A DNA stretch of 64,000 nucleotides, taken from the NCBI GenBank assembly GCA_023376005.1, contig CM042147.1, forward strand, positions 120,322,782 to 120,386,781. The letters run 5' to 3'. The position numbers and the translations under genes were made by a program. The notes below the pieces were generated by a model. It saw nothing but the letters and a program-made list of their open reading frames with translations, did not search any database and had not been told where the DNA came from. Source of the stretch: Doryteuthis pealeii (Eukaryota; Mollusca; Cephalopoda; Myopsida; Loliginidae). Every line of letters begins with the position of its first letter. Position 1 is the first letter of the stretch. Shown here in pieces: positions 22,696 to 33,984 of the stretch.

Positions 22696-23174
22696 TTTTT
22701 TTTTAAGAGAAAGATCATTTTTTATAATAAAAAAAAGTTATTTAACACCATAGAATGGCTTTCTTTGCTGATTCCAGTTGAAAATGAAAAATAATAATCC
22801 TTCGATTTTTATGAAAATCTTGTAGTCTTGGACAAAAACTAAATTATGGTCAAAGGGAGATAATTTCAAGAAAAAATATTAACTTTAGCAAAAATATTTA
22901 AAATAGACAAAATAGGGTTTGATTTTTATTTATTTATTTTTTTTAATTGGACACTTGTTGATGTTAATTGTTATGCAAAAATCATTTTCTTTTTTTTTTC
23001 CCCATTTTCAATTATTAAACAATTTAAAAGTCCCTGCAATCACCTGTTTAAAAAACAAAACAAAGATGTAGCTTATTTGTCACACAACTAAAAAATTACA
23101 TCAGTATGCGTACAAAGGTAGGTGAACATGATTTAAAACACTGGGATAGTTCATCCCCAATATATACTGTTTCA

Positions 23175-23180
<6 letters not shown>

Positions 23181-23240
<60 letters not shown>
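23181..23240. repeat. (CT)n microsatellite
   Basis: Sixty-base CT repeat. ORFs on both strands across it are Ser/Leu or Arg/Glu artefacts. Confidence 0.97.
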
Positions 23241-23242
<2 letters not shown>

Positions 23243-23689
23243 AAAAGAAGGAGGCGGGACAAAGGTGAAAAGTAGGTTTAATAAAGGAACTAGTATCTTT
23301 ATTCTGATTGTATTTATTTTTCTTTTATTTGCAAACATGAGAGAAACGTATTCAAAAACAAAACTACCCACAAACAGATAAAAATTATGTGAGCGTTTAA
23401 TTATTTGGGGAAAAATTCAAATGAGAGGTTTTTTAGATTCGTCACGTTAAAACGTAAACTTCAAATTTTTGAAACATGAAAAAACATAATGGTAATGTTT
23501 TAATTTGGTAGTTAACTTTAGCATTGAAGCTTTTAAAAAAATCAATTATATTATTGAATCATTGTTTAATTAGTGATGATAGCTATGAGAAAAAAAGTGT
23601 TTCTGCTGTAATGTATTTAGAACTTGCGAGGAAGAGTCAATTATCTGCACTCATATTTTTTCAACGTATTTACACAAAAGCAGGTAATA

Positions 23690-24250
23690 CAGGGTTGACC
23701 ATAATGATGAGACACTGTTTAAATGCTATTTTCTCAGATTACAAAAGCGACACAGAGTACTAAGTATATTTATTACATAACTGATACACAGGAGTTTTAC
23801 ATGTGATCTAAGGTTTGAATATCATTTACTTGAGATGGCCACCATCATGACGAAAATATTCGAGAGCTCGATTTCTCATATCACGTAAAGTGTGGTTTAG
23901 CATATCAACTGGAATAGATGTTATCTCTCTACGGATGCTTTCTTTCGGTTCCGCTGTCGTATGGGGCCTGCCTGCGTATATCCGATCTTTCAAGCAGCCC
24001 CACAGCGATGGATCTTTGGCTGGCGAAGTATTCTTTGACTACATATGCAATTTCTTTTGACTCCACGGCATTATGAGGATCACCAAAATCAATACCTGAA
24101 TGTAATAAAACTTAATGTAATATTCAAATCTTAGATAACATGTAAAACTCCTGTGTATCAGTTATGTAATAAATATATTTAGTACTCTGTGTTGTTTTTA
24201 TAATCTGAGAAAATAGCATTTAAAATGTGTCATCACTATGGTCTACCCTG
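23690..24250. mobile_element. DNA transposon remnant with long inverted repeats
   Basis: The ends CAGGGTTGACCATAATGATG and (reverse) CAGGGTAGACCATAGTGATG are related. Arms of about 130 bases contain ataactgatacacaggag and its complement. Between the arms is a C-terminal transposase fragment on the minus strand. The 79-codon + ORF ending at 23763 partly lies in the left arm and is not a gene. Confidence 0.8.
23822..24105 (-). pseudogene. Transposase C-terminal fragment (IS630/Tc1-related)
   Basis: Translation includes PSLWGCLKDRIYAGRPHT, then IRREITSIPVDMLNHTLRD and RRHDGGH-like residues. These match the FLWGYLKDRVY...IPVEML...GGHF end common in arthropod- and mollusc-type Tc/mariner-related transposases. 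Frame breaks occur and most of the protein is missing. It lies between inverted repeats. Confidence 0.75.
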
Positions 24251-24557
24251 GATAAACAAGTGCGCCATCTATACATATATAAGGGATAGTTGGTATGTAT
24301 GTATGTATGGAAACTAAAAAAATTAAACAATTAATGACAAAGTAAATATATATATACATTCACTATCACAAGAGCTTGCTTTTTGCGCAAAAATAATGAA
24401 GATTTTTATTTTGCGCAAAACTAATGAAGATTTTATTTATATCTTGGAAGATATTTAAAAATTAGGCTTTGAATACTAAGCGAAGGGAAATTCATTGGTT
24501 GCGTTCGTGATTAAAACATAAATAAATTATGTAAGACCAAAACAATCAATGGATCTG

Positions 24558-24944
24558 CGAGACTAACTTTTTATTATCCCCCCCTCCTCTACCCAGGCAA
24601 TGCCGAGTAGCCGCTTCTAGTTTTTCTATAAAGTCTCCTTCTTTTTCGATACACTTGGTCCAACGGTCCACAAGTTTGTATATTCCCTCCAAAAAAAAAG
24701 GTTTTTGGTTGGCCATGCAACTATTTATGCACCGCATCTATCACATTTTCATCCGTGGGAAATCGACCAACCCGTAAACCGTCTTTGGGCGATCTAAAGA
24801 TATGGTAGTCGGATGGAGCGAGATCTGGGCTGTAAACAGGGTGTTCCAGTACCTCCAAACCCAATTGGTTAATGAATGGTTTCAACGGTCTGGCCACTCA
24901 CGTGTGGACGTGCAAAGTCATGCAGCAACAAAACTTTCTTCAAC
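24558..24944 (-). pseudogene. Mariner transposase C-terminal pseudogene
   Basis: The minus-strand translation reads LLHDFARPHVSGQTVETIN, then LEVLEHPVYSPDLAPSDYH and FFLEGIYKLVDRWTKCIEK. The HD.ARPH and HPxYSPDLAPxDYH blocks carry the second and third catalytic Asp of mariner (DD34D) transposases. An in-frame stop lies before LHGQP. The 5' part is missing, cut at the junction with the LINE fragment. The untranslated end continues to about 24360. Confidence 0.9.
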
Positions 24945-25710
24945 AATAGCAGTGATTTACGTTGGACGAAGCACATCTCTAAAATTGTCAAGAAGGCCGA
25001 GGGTGTCCTGGCGTCGCTCAGCAAGACCTTTGTCAGCCACTCTCCGGCTATCTATTTAAAGCTGTATAAAGCTATGGTGCTGCCACACTTGGAATTTGCA
25101 TCACCAGTCTGGAAACCCTATCTCGCTCTGAACATTAACCTCACGGAAACTGTACAGAGACATGCAACCAAACAAATACCCTCCATCAGGCATCTGCCAT
25201 ATTCTGAACGTCTTGCTGCCCTAGGAATGGATTCGTTGAAACTCCCGCGTCTGGCAACTGACTTGGTAAACGCTCATAAGGTCATTAATCATCGTAACCA
25301 CAGCAACCTTGGGCACCTTTTTGATCACCATGTTTCTAACACATGTGGGCATGCCTACAAAGTCAGAAAACAGCATAGCTCACAGGACTTTCGGAAACAT
25401 TTTTTCACGCTCAGTTGCCGAGGCATGGAATAAACTGCCTGCATCCGTTGTAGGCTGCCGAAACACTACATATTTCAAAGTCTCCATGCTTCCTGTAATC
25501 TGCTAACACTATACCTGATACCTCCCTCCACACACATATGCACGCAAGCGCACACACACGGGTATATTATTACTGTATGCTATTCATGTTCCTGACACTA
25601 ATACATTATTCTATGTACTAGACATGAGACTTTGATGAGTTGTGGTGTACCTGAGCACTGTACACAATAAATTTCATTATTATTATTATCATTATTATTA
25701 TTATTATTAT
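24945..25710 (+). mobile_element. Non-LTR retrotransposon 3' end (RT thumb/C-terminus)
   Basis: The ORF has DLRWTKHISKIVKKAEG, LYKAMVLPHLEFASPVW, VQRHATKQIPSIRHLPYSER and DLVNAHKVIN. This is the standard region downstream of the RT catalytic core in CR1/jockey-type LINEs. A frameshift near 25410 moves the end (AEAWNKLP...) to another frame. The 3' UTR ends in an attattatt microsatellite. The 5' end is truncated, and a SINE A fragment abuts the tail. Confidence 0.88.
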
Positions 25711-25900
25711 ACGAACCCCAGGGTTCCTGGTTCGATACCGGCCCTCGCCAACCCAGCGTCCAGAGATCTGTGCGGTAAAGTAAAAAGCTGGTGGCACGCG
25801 TGGCGCCTCATCTCAGATGCTGAAATAATCTCCTTGGTCTAGCGCTAGTGAAATGGGGATAGACTCCCTCGTTGTCAAAGCTGATATCGACTTTTTTTAC
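25711..25900 (+). mobile_element. SINE A, 5'-truncated
   Basis: Begins inside the head at ccagggttcctggttcgatacc and continues through the family body to ctgatatcgactttttttac. Confidence 0.8.
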
Positions 25901-26331
25901 TTAGTCTAGTTTGCTAACCATTACAGATTACTACACCGACGCGAGGCAACTATAAAACAACTATAAAAAAAATAAACTAAGGAGTATCTTCTACTTCAGA
26001 TACTCCGATTATATCAACTGATAAGCAAGACATTTATTGTCTTGAAAGGCAAATTAGGAACCCAAAACCTGGTTTCATGTTTCTAGTTTGCTTTTCAAAA
26101 CGGAAACTACAATGTTTGATGTCTTTCATACGGAAATGTGTTAGGGTGAAGCTTGCGTGTAACGTAGCTTTAAGGACATTTTTTTTAACGGACAGAAGAT
26201 AAACAAGTATATTTTAACAAGGATGTGGGAGTCAGTGGGGCATACATTTAGTTACCAACTTACACTCTCTTTTAAGATACTCATGACTTAAAGACTTGTT
26301 GTAAAAAAACGCTTTAAAGAAAAAATTATAG

Positions 26332-26878
26332 TATGTGGTCTACCTTTTGAATGTGGCCTACGAAATCATGTCTTTCTTATAGTATGTGGCCTACCATAAA
26401 AAGCACATTATAAGGTTAACCTCTAACCCTGTTTTAGAATATTTTAGAATTAGATAGATCTCTGATTCATGTAAATTATGGATAAATTATTTTTTAATTA
26501 TTCTTAATTACTATATACAGCTTATGACTGAATTGCATTTCTTGAAATTGAATATATGTGAAAAATAATTAGTTTCAATAAATTGCCTACTACTTACTCT
26601 TTCTGAGGTAGGACACATTCAAACCGGGTAGTAATTATTTTTCACATATATAAATTCAATTTCAAGAAATGCAATTCAGTCATAAGCTGTATATAGTAAT
26701 TAAGTTTTTTTTTTTTAATTATTTATAATTTACATGAATCAAAGATCTATCTAATTCTAAAATAGGGTTAGGGGTTAGGGTTAGTAGTTATTATTATAAC
26801 CTTATGCTTTTTATGGTAGGCCACATACTATAAGAGAGACATGATTTCGTAGGCCACATTAAAAAGGTAGGCCACATA
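26332..26878. repeat. Large foldback element with telomere-like motif
   Basis: Arms of roughly 240 bases: tatgtggtctacc, aaatcatgtctttcttatag, ctctaaccctgtttt, catgtaaattatgg and gcttatgactgaattgc each reappear complemented on the right. The right arm has ataggg ttaggggttagggtt. The loop is about 60 bases. There is no ORF. Its outer sequence differs from the GGACCATAT family. Confidence 0.85.
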
Positions 26879-27175
26879 ATGGTACCGATTACAATTATAA
26901 AATTAACTTCTACATGTTTTGGGAGATTTCTGTCACATGTCGCTTTTTCGTCAAAAATACTTGTAGATCGAATTTCAATATATTAAGTTACATAGTTGAC
27001 TAAAATTGTAACATTCTTGATTGCACAGAGATTTGAATTTATCATATTAAGTGACTAGATGGACATTGGGTGCAAAGTAGGTTGTTTCTGGCTTGTCTTG
27101 ACTTTTCAGTAGGGCCTAAAGTTAAGAGTTTTTGTTTTTTTTTTAAATAAAGGGAAGGGGCGTCAATGTTAAGTG

Positions 27176-27310
27176 ACCTGAAAAATAATCAGAAAGTTTT
27201 TAAATAAAATAACTGATGCATTATAAAATTCATTCATTGCAAAATCAACACTGAAAATTTCATTAAAATCGAATAATTCCCTGATTTTTGGTAAATTCTT
27301 TTTAAACGGG
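27176..27310 (-). repeat. Repeat family E copy
   Basis: Has ttaaataaaataactgatgcatta, caacactgaaaatttcatta and ttccctgatttttggta, shared with 30084-30235, 42490-42570 and both arms of the palindrome at 53.5 kb. Confidence 0.75.
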
Positions 27311-28085
27311 TCACAAATCGGGTATGGTATGCCTCCTAAAATAAACAAAGATATTTGTACTAAAACTAGACATTTTACTTTACTTACTATCAATAAAGCC
27401 GTGTTGTACATAACAGTAAATACAACTACTACTGACTATTCTGTTAAATAAATTTATAATCGCTATTTTTCCTGCCATTAAAAAAACTCTTCCTTAAGTA
27501 AATTAAAAATTTACATTAACAACATTACATGAATCAGTCGCAATGAAAGTCGGCTACAAAAGCCGTAAACGGATTTGATTGTCGTTATTTTTTTTTTTTT
27601 TTTTTTTTACTAAAGACATCTTAATATTTTCTAATTATAGATTCAATTAAAAAAAATTTTAAATCAATTAAATAAAGAGGATTTATTAAATTATAGAATT
27701 AGGATTATTTCTTTTCTTTAAATATGCAAGTTTGCTCGAAGTCGTTTTATCGAGCCGTAGTTAACGACACGCCGTCAACCGGTCTGTTTCCAAGATGCAC
27801 AGTCTTAATAGTCACATAGGTAAAAACACATAGCGCACATATCGTAGTAAAGAAGAAGAAAAAGCAGCTTTGATAAACTATAGGGTTTTTTTATTTTTAA
27901 AAAAAACCTGACGTTTATACACATGAACTTGAAAGCTCGTAGTTATCATTTGGATACACCCTTTTCCATGTACCCTAGTTGGTTACCGTGGGACACCAAC
28001 TCTTTCTCTTGTGGTCCCCTACCCACGTTTTGATCATTTGTTTAGTGACAACGACAACGACAACAGTCAATCGTGATCAGAACTT
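27311..28085. other. Region upstream of the GDP-fucose transporter start codon
   Basis: No repeat family recognised except a poly-T run near 27590. It presumably contains the promoter and 5' UTR of the transporter. No TATA box can be assigned with confidence. A short (caacga)n run lies close to the start codon. Confidence 0.4.
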
Positions 28086-28180
28086 ATGAAGTCCTTACAC
28101 GTGTACGACAATAAAGACAAACTGATGGATACTCTTTTTTATAGATCGTTAAAAATCGCCGCTGTTGTGGCAAATTATTG
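28086..28180 (+). CDS. SLC35C1: GDP-fucose transporter, first coding exon (partial gene)
   Basis: This exon starts the gene for the Golgi nucleotide-sugar transporter that exchanges GDP-fucose for GMP and supplies lumenal fucosyltransferases. It encodes 31 codons plus two bases. It ends with YRSLKIAAVVANY and the first two bases (TG) of a Trp codon, directly at a gtaaga donor. The next exon opens with G, completing TGG, so the joined protein reads ...VVANYW-FVSISMVF, matching the conserved start of TM1 in SLC35C1 (human ...VVSLYWVTSISMVF). The chosen ATG is the first one after an in-frame TGA at 28074. Its context is weak, and a second in-frame ATG lies 39 bases downstream. The short N-terminus is acceptable because that part varies in the family. 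No promoter was identified. The exon was found by phase and homology with the later exons, so transcript support is desirable. Confidence 0.85.
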
Positions 28181-28181
28181 G

Positions 28182-29060
28182 TAAGATAACGTTTTATTTA
28201 TGTCCTTTTAATCTTTTTTTTAAATTGTCGATTATAATTTTTTTATATCCTGTTTTTAAGTCCAACGAAGGTGTAACCCTGATCAATTTATTTACCACCT
28301 CTTGCTGAAAACGACACCCTTACAGTGTTTTTTTTTTTTCCTGATATTTTTCCTCTACGATCCCTGGAGAATTATCAATTTTATCAAATGTTGACATTTT
28401 TATCAGGCCTCATAATGCAAATGAGACTTAATTTAATTAATGAATTTCTTTACTTTTAATTTTGTTTTAACATTTGTTTTCTTTTTTTTTTCTTTTTTTT
28501 TAACTTTGCAGTTTCTTAAGACTAATTTAAATGCAAACTTTAAAAAATAATTTTACTATAATAAATCGCTGTTTTAAATGTTTTGTTTGGTAATGTTGCT
28601 GTCTTAGTTCTAATCATAAAACGTGTGTTAAATAAATAATCTGCTAAGATAATCCTTTATTTGTCTTTTTAATCTTTTTTTTAAATAGTCATAATTTTTT
28701 TCACCCTGTTTTTTTGGGTGCGATGAAGGTATATAACCTGATCAATTTCTTTACCACCTCTTGCTGAAAACGACACACTTACTATAGTGTTTTTTAATTT
28801 TCTTATATTTTTCCTTTCAATTTTGTCAAATGTTGACATTTTTATCTTAATTTAATTAATAAACTTCTTGACTTTAAAGTTTGTTTTAACTGTAGGCATT
28901 TGTTTTCTTTATAAAAAAAATCTTCGCAGTTTAGTTTAGACTAATTTAAGAATTCGAATGCAAACTTAAAAAATAATTTTACTATAATAATAAATCACAG
29001 CTTTAAATGTTTTGTTTGCTAATGTCGCTGTCTTGTCTTCTAACCATAAAACATGTGTTG
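28182..29060. repeat. Diverged tandem duplication at the start of intron 1
   Basis: The segment from taagataacg through aaaacgtgtgttaaataaata (about 460 bases) is followed by a second copy from taagataatcc to aaaacatgtgttgaataaata. Shared blocks include accacctcttgctgaaaacgac and aatgttgacatttttatc. It begins within the splice-donor region. The second copy lacks a GT donor. Confidence 0.8.
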
Positions 29061-29689
29061 AATAAATAAATAGATAGATAAAAATAAGCTGAATTTCGAC
29101 TGTCTTTGAGGATATTGGTTGCTTCTTATTTGCCATTGCATTTTTTTAAATTGTTTTTATTTTGTTGCAACACATTTTCCAACAAAGTTGAAAAGATTGA
29201 TTGAATGTTTCGATGCTGTAATTCAAATTTACAATATGAGTAACTTATAGCAACAAAAATAAATCAAAGTAGCTAAGATTATGTATAAAAATAAATAAAT
29301 AAATAAATAAAAGAATATAAAATCCAATTACTGTGTTATTTGTTTGTAGTGACTCAAATTTAACTGATGCGTTAAACGGATTAATTTTATTTAATATTTT
29401 AATTATTATACTAGCACAGAGTTTATCAAATAATACGGAGATGTTTACACAACACACTAAGTCTCACTTTGATTTTTTTTTTAATGGACTCATGAATTAA
29501 TTATCAAAAGAACAAAACATTTTTGCCCAAAAAGAATTGTGAACCATTTACGTGCTTACAATTTGATACTTTGATGGTGTGTCAATTTTTCCACGTTCGT
29601 GTGAAGGCATGAAACTAACATTCTTTTGTTCACTCTTCTTTACTAAAGTGTCTTCAGGTTAGCTACACATTATAGAATGCATAGTTATT

Positions 29690-29930
29690 TACTAAGCTTA
29701 GATTAGATGTGGTACAAGGCCAGAAGTATGGGGCGCCCAGTGATAATCGAATTCACTAACAATAGTCTGCTAATATACCTTCGTAACCATTACACCACGT
29801 GCGGTACACTATAAATAGTTATTTTTTTATTTACTAAGCTTAGATTAGATGTGGCACAAGGCCCGAAGTATGGAGCACCTAGTGAAGTGAGAATCGAACT
29901 CACTAACAATGGTCTTAAGTTATAATCTAG
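29690..29930 (-). mobile_element. SINE D, two partial copies in tandem
   Basis: Both carry aagcttagattagatgtgg(t/c)acaaggcc and a tRNA-like head with attacaccacgtgcgg or aatcgaactcactaac. In reverse orientation this reads as an A box (gtggtgtaatggtta) and a B-box-like element. Confidence 0.7.
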
Positions 29931-30083
29931 CTTTTTTTAGTATTTATTTTCTTCCAAATCAGTTCAATTTAAAAAAATTTAATCTCCTTCATATCTTTAG
30001 CCTTTTCTCTTTTTATTTATAGAAAAATTTGCCTTAAATACTCGATGTTGCGCCGCAAAATAAGGGGGCAAAATTAACTGATC

Positions 30084-30235
30084 TAAAAAGTGTGCAAGTT
30101 TTTAAATAAAATAACTGATACATTATTATAACATTTTATTCATTAATATATCAACACTGAAAATTTAATTAAAATCGGTTAATTCCCTGATTTTGGTAAA
30201 AAAAAATTTCTATCGCCGGTGGGGGGTGACTTTGG
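30084..30235 (-). repeat. Repeat family E copy
   Basis: Shares ttaaataaaataactgatacatta, caacactgaaaatttaatta and ttccctgattttggta with the other family E copies. Confidence 0.7.
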
Positions 30236-30314
30236 TACTGTCAAAATAAAATCTCTAACGCTTGAATTGTTGATCCCTATAACCATTAAACAACGTGGGG
30301 TGTCCTATAAATAG

Positions 30315-30432
30315 CTATTTTATTTAATAAGCTTTGGTTAGATTTGGCACAAGGCCCTAAGTCCAGTGAGGATCGAACTCCCTAACAATGGTCTGCTAAA
30401 ACTAGCTTGCTAACCATTACACCAAGTAAGAT
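30315..30432 (-). mobile_element. SINE D copy
   Basis: Contains gatttggcacaaggccc, gaggatcgaactccctaac and gctaaccattacacca, as in the copies at 29.7 and 57.0 kb. Confidence 0.7.
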
Positions 30433-30434
30433 TC

Positions 30435-31305
30435 CACATTAGAGTGGAGTGCATACTTCCCACCCACATATGTATTCAGGGGTCCTTTCTTTTGTGTGTG
30501 TGTGGCTCTTGTATTTCTTTAGTGTTTGTGTGTTGTTTTAGTAAACTTGTTAGTTCAAAACTTAGTTATATAAATTTTAATTACATTTTTCTTTCGATTT
30601 TATTATTTATAGTTATAAGTGCCCATCTAAATGAAACACCCGAGTTATTCAAACATTTCTGTATTTTAACGTTTCAATGTTGTACAATACACACACACCT
30701 AGCGGAAACAAAAATATTATTTATGTCACTTTAACTTGGTCGACATTTTTATTATCACTAATTCATTTGTTTTGTTTTTTTCTTTAAGCTTTTTTCACCT
30801 TCTACAGAGGAGTGTTGACTTTAAGAAAATGAAAAATAATAATGTTTAATTGTGGTAAATGTTTCTTATTGAAATAAAACATTTAAAGTTAAAGACCCAA
30901 AGGGTGTGTCGTAGACTTTTCAAAGTATCAACAACAGGTATACTTTAAAAGTAGAACGAACGTATTTTCCTTTTTTCTTTTTAAAACCTGAAATAAGCTA
31001 AAATTGAAACGAAGCAATTCTCGTTAACTTTTATTCCCACCCTTCGGCTTGTAAAATTATCTTTATTACCTAACTCAATAAAAACATCCAGAATAGCGAT
31101 AGAGACTCTGGAAAAATATCACTATGTTGTGCTCTAATAACTAGAGCAATGCACTGGAAGGGGGAATAGTCGGATTCATTTCCCAAGGAGATTATTAGCA
31201 CTATAAGGATATCAAAGTGGTAATCTGAACATTAGCTACATAAATGAAAGTAACCTCCCTTGTTTGTTTCACTTTGAGGAAGCCTTGTGTTTTGGTCGCT
31301 TGGTG
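30435..31305. other. Unassigned intronic DNA
   Basis: AT-rich, with a 96-codon ORF that lacks any recognisable domain or splice context. No repeat family identified. Confidence 0.4.
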
Positions 31306-31311
31306 TGTTAA

Positions 31312-31563
31312 ATTAATAGCGTCGATCCCAGGGGGCTATCCCCCCTCCCAGGCAATACCTGCCCCCTTGATTTAAAGGGGCAGGGCTGGGTTTATTGCCC
31401 AACGCCTGAGGCGCCCCCCCCCCTTGAGAGGGAATGCTGAAGGGATCGACGCAATTTTTTTTCTTTCCCACCCATGAGCTTCGGCTTGTGGGTGGGCCCA
31501 CGTTAAAAACAAGGCCTTGTGCCCAGCCCATACAAGTGGGGTATGAGGCAAATACCCATAACA
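31312..31563 (+). repeat. Element C copy 3
   Basis: A clear copy: gcgtcgatcccaggggg, gggatcgacgcaa, the cccacccatgagcttcggc hairpin and the acaagtggggtatg end. The interior holds an extra inverted stretch around cccccttgatttaaagggg. Confidence 0.8.
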
Positions 31564-31564
31564 T

Positions 31565-32305
31565 AATGGACTTTAATAAATTGGACAGCACATGGAGAAT
31601 CATATAAGACATGAAATACATATACGTGACAAAGATACATAATGTACATGTGAATGACACATGACACAAGAAGGGTACAAAGTAGATATATCTAGAATAT
31701 AGCAGTAACGAGGGGTTATGGAGAGTCCATAAGAAAGTCACTTACTAATGCCTGTGTGGGGGGTGAGAACCCCAACACAGGGAGGCTGTAGACAAGTGTC
31801 TAACCCATGCAGTTGTTGGATTTTGTGTAAAGTATTCAACTCTGTTACAAGATGAATGCAAGACTAAAACTAGAGTTTGGTAGGTGGCTTATATGGAGCT
31901 TTGGATTGTTCCATTATGAACTCAGGCAAGTTCATTTCCTGAGTTCTGATTGGCTGTTGATTTCAGGGTTAGTAAGAACAGGGATAAGTACCCACTCTTC
32001 AGCCACCACTTTGCATTATGCCAGCAGCATGTAAGGACTGTATTAAGTTACAGCTTGCCTGTTGTTCTCGTCTACTAACTCGACGGTAGTTAGAACCCCA
32101 CTGCGATGGTGAGTATCATATTGTTTCTATATCTGGAGAATAACTTCTACATCTCCCCTCTCCCTCCCCTGCGTGCAGGCAAGGCTCTACAAGGAGTGAG
32201 CTGTTCTTTAAGTCCCGAGGAGGAAGAGAGTTCAAAGCAGGCGCTTAAATACAAAAAAACCCTGGTGGTCAAAAACGGGAACCCAGAGGGAAGATAACCC
32301 AACAA
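31565..32305 (-). mobile_element. Diverged R1-like LTR interrupted by another LTR
   Basis: Left part: gcacatggagaatc...gagtccataagaaagtcactta and ccccaacacaggg resemble R1 in reverse. Right part (about 32185-32305): aagcaggcgcttaaatac matches the R1 TATA-like region in reverse. A different LTR lies between them. Its ends are not sharply defined. Confidence 0.55.
31824..32151 (-). mobile_element. LTR family L3, nested copy
   Basis: Ends in gaataacttctaca on the + strand, so it begins TGTAGAAGTTATTC on the minus strand. It shares about 120 bases with both arms of the palindrome at 51489-51697. It also shares ctgattggctg-type sequence with family L2. The low-coordinate boundary is uncertain and no target duplication was found. 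Confidence 0.6.
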
Positions 32306-32357
32306 CTGTATGCAAACAAACTATATCATTATTTTGGCATTAAATAACCAATAAGCT

Positions 32358-32645
32358 CTGTTACGATTTTAGTGTCCATCCTTTAGGCTTCAAGCAAGAG
32401 CGATTGTCCAGTGGAGATCCTTTGTGTTAAGTAGAGCGCAATCCTTGGTAAAGAATCCTTTGCTTGTTCTTTGATGCTCCTCAGTCTGGCAAGACCTTCG
32501 TCAATGATTGCAAATGGACATCTCTCAGTATCAGTGATTAAGTAGTCAACCAGCCACACATTCGGGCTGTTGATTGGCTGAGGTTTAAACCACGTGACCT
32601 CGCTTAGTCTATAAATTTAAGTGGTGTATTGTAGCACACCTTATA
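32358..32645. repeat. Repeat D5, copy 1
   Basis: gttacgattttagtgtccatcc through aggtttaaaccacgtgac is nearly repeated at 50412-50663. It ends with a tail-like region. No coding domain was recognised. The two copies share orientation. Confidence 0.75.
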
Positions 32646-32961
32646 TACCAAAAAATTCCAACAAGATGTTGATATGCCTTTAACCAAACCGTACTTAGAT
32701 TTTTTAAATATTTCCCTACAAAACACTGAAACTTTCCTAGAATAATTTTAACTTAATAAAAAATTATGAAAATATATAATTGTTTAATACTATCATCTAT
32801 AGTAACAATTACCGTTCATAACGGTTTGATTGGTGTTAATTTTGAGTATACAACAAAGATTGTTAGATAACCAGCTGTTAACCAAGTCATGACATTTTAC
32901 ATTTTACTTTGTATAGAGAGGAATTTTAACTATTAAAAAAACAATGTTAAGTAATTATAGT

Positions 32962-33432
32962 GGCCTATTGTTGGTATCAGCTGGACAGCAAGGGAGTCTA
33001 TCCCCTTTTCACCAGTGCTAGGCCAAAGGCATTTCCAACCCGTCCTTCGGGACAGGGGTCCAGTGAGCTTCGGCCACTGGACCGGTCATGTTAAATTAAT
33101 AGCGTCGATCCCAGAGGGCTATCCCCCCCAGGCAACACCTTAAAGGGGCAGGGCTGGGTTTATTGCCCAGCGCCTTGAGGGGGAATGCCGACGGGATCGA
33201 CGCAATTTTTCTACCTACCATGAGTCTCGGCTTGTGGGTGGTCCCACGTAAAAAGGCCTTGTGCCGTATCGTGTACAAGTGGGGTACATGTAAATACCAG
33301 GCCAGAGAGATTATTTTTGCATCTGAAGTGGAATGCCACACCTACCATCAACTCCTTCACATTATCACAGAACCCAAGCTGTGCTACTCATGCGCTCGTT
33401 GTGGTTCCGAGGTGGATGCTCTTACTGACTTT
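32962..33432 (-). mobile_element. SINE A interrupted by element C
   Basis: The 3' half is before 33029 and the 5' half after 33298. Rejoining them restores the family order from ggtatcagctggac to the gctgtgctactcatgcgct region. The break falls at the family's ctaggccaaag segment. Confidence 0.85.
33029..33298 (+). mobile_element. Element C copy 4, with 9-bp target duplication
   Basis: Inserted into SINE A. The flanks aggccaaag (33020-33028) and aggccagag (33299-33307) differ at one base. This defines the element: it starts gcatttccaacccgtccttcgg and ends ggggtacatgtaaatacc. It carries gcgtcgatccc / gggatcgacgc complementary blocks. Confidence 0.85.
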
Positions 33433-33599
33433 TTTCACTGGTAATCAGTACGGCTTGTGAGCCACATGCACTGCAACTCTTTGACTTTTAGTATGGAAAT
33501 ATCTTGGAAAATATCTTGAGCGTTTAAATAATCTAGAAATCTTCAACCCAAATCCAGAGCTAGAAAAGTACAGCTTGTTGTAAATGAGTACTTGAAATA

Positions 33600-33745
33600 A
33601 TGAAATTTATTGTGTACAGTGCTCCGGTGCATCACAACTCATCAAAGTCTCATGTCTAGTACATAGAATAATATAGAATGGTTACTTTACTTATTCATGT
33701 TCCTGACACTAGTGTCAGGAACATGAATAAGTAACCATTTGGTGT
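33600..33745 (-). repeat. LINE 3' UTR fragment with a local palindrome
   Basis: Matches the 3' end of the LINE at 25560-25690 in reverse (aatgaaatttattgtgtacagtgctc, catgtctagtacatagaataat). The last part is a hairpin centred on cctgacactagtgtcagg with arms of about 26 bases. Confidence 0.8.
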
Positions 33746-33984
33746 AAGCCATTACTCGCCTGTCTGCTGTTTACAGACTTGAGTTCTCTGGTGATTGTAA
33801 AAGCATACCCCAGTAAAGTATCTATCAATTAATTGTTCACCCCAGACTGACAGCCGCTGAGGGCCACAAGGGTAAGGAACTTGGCAGACGAAAATTCTGG
33901 GTGATTTTGTGCTCACTCTGTAAAATGACAAATAAAAACTAAAAAAGTACTCAATGATTTATAAGCTGTGCAGTATATAAAGTC

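Noticed and set aside
23524..23763. 79-codon ORF
   Set aside because: Extends into the left arm of a DNA transposon and has no splice or domain support.
31313..31741. 142-codon minus-strand ORF
   Set aside because: Covers element C and an LTR-like repeat; its C-terminal part recurs in other C copies in different frames.
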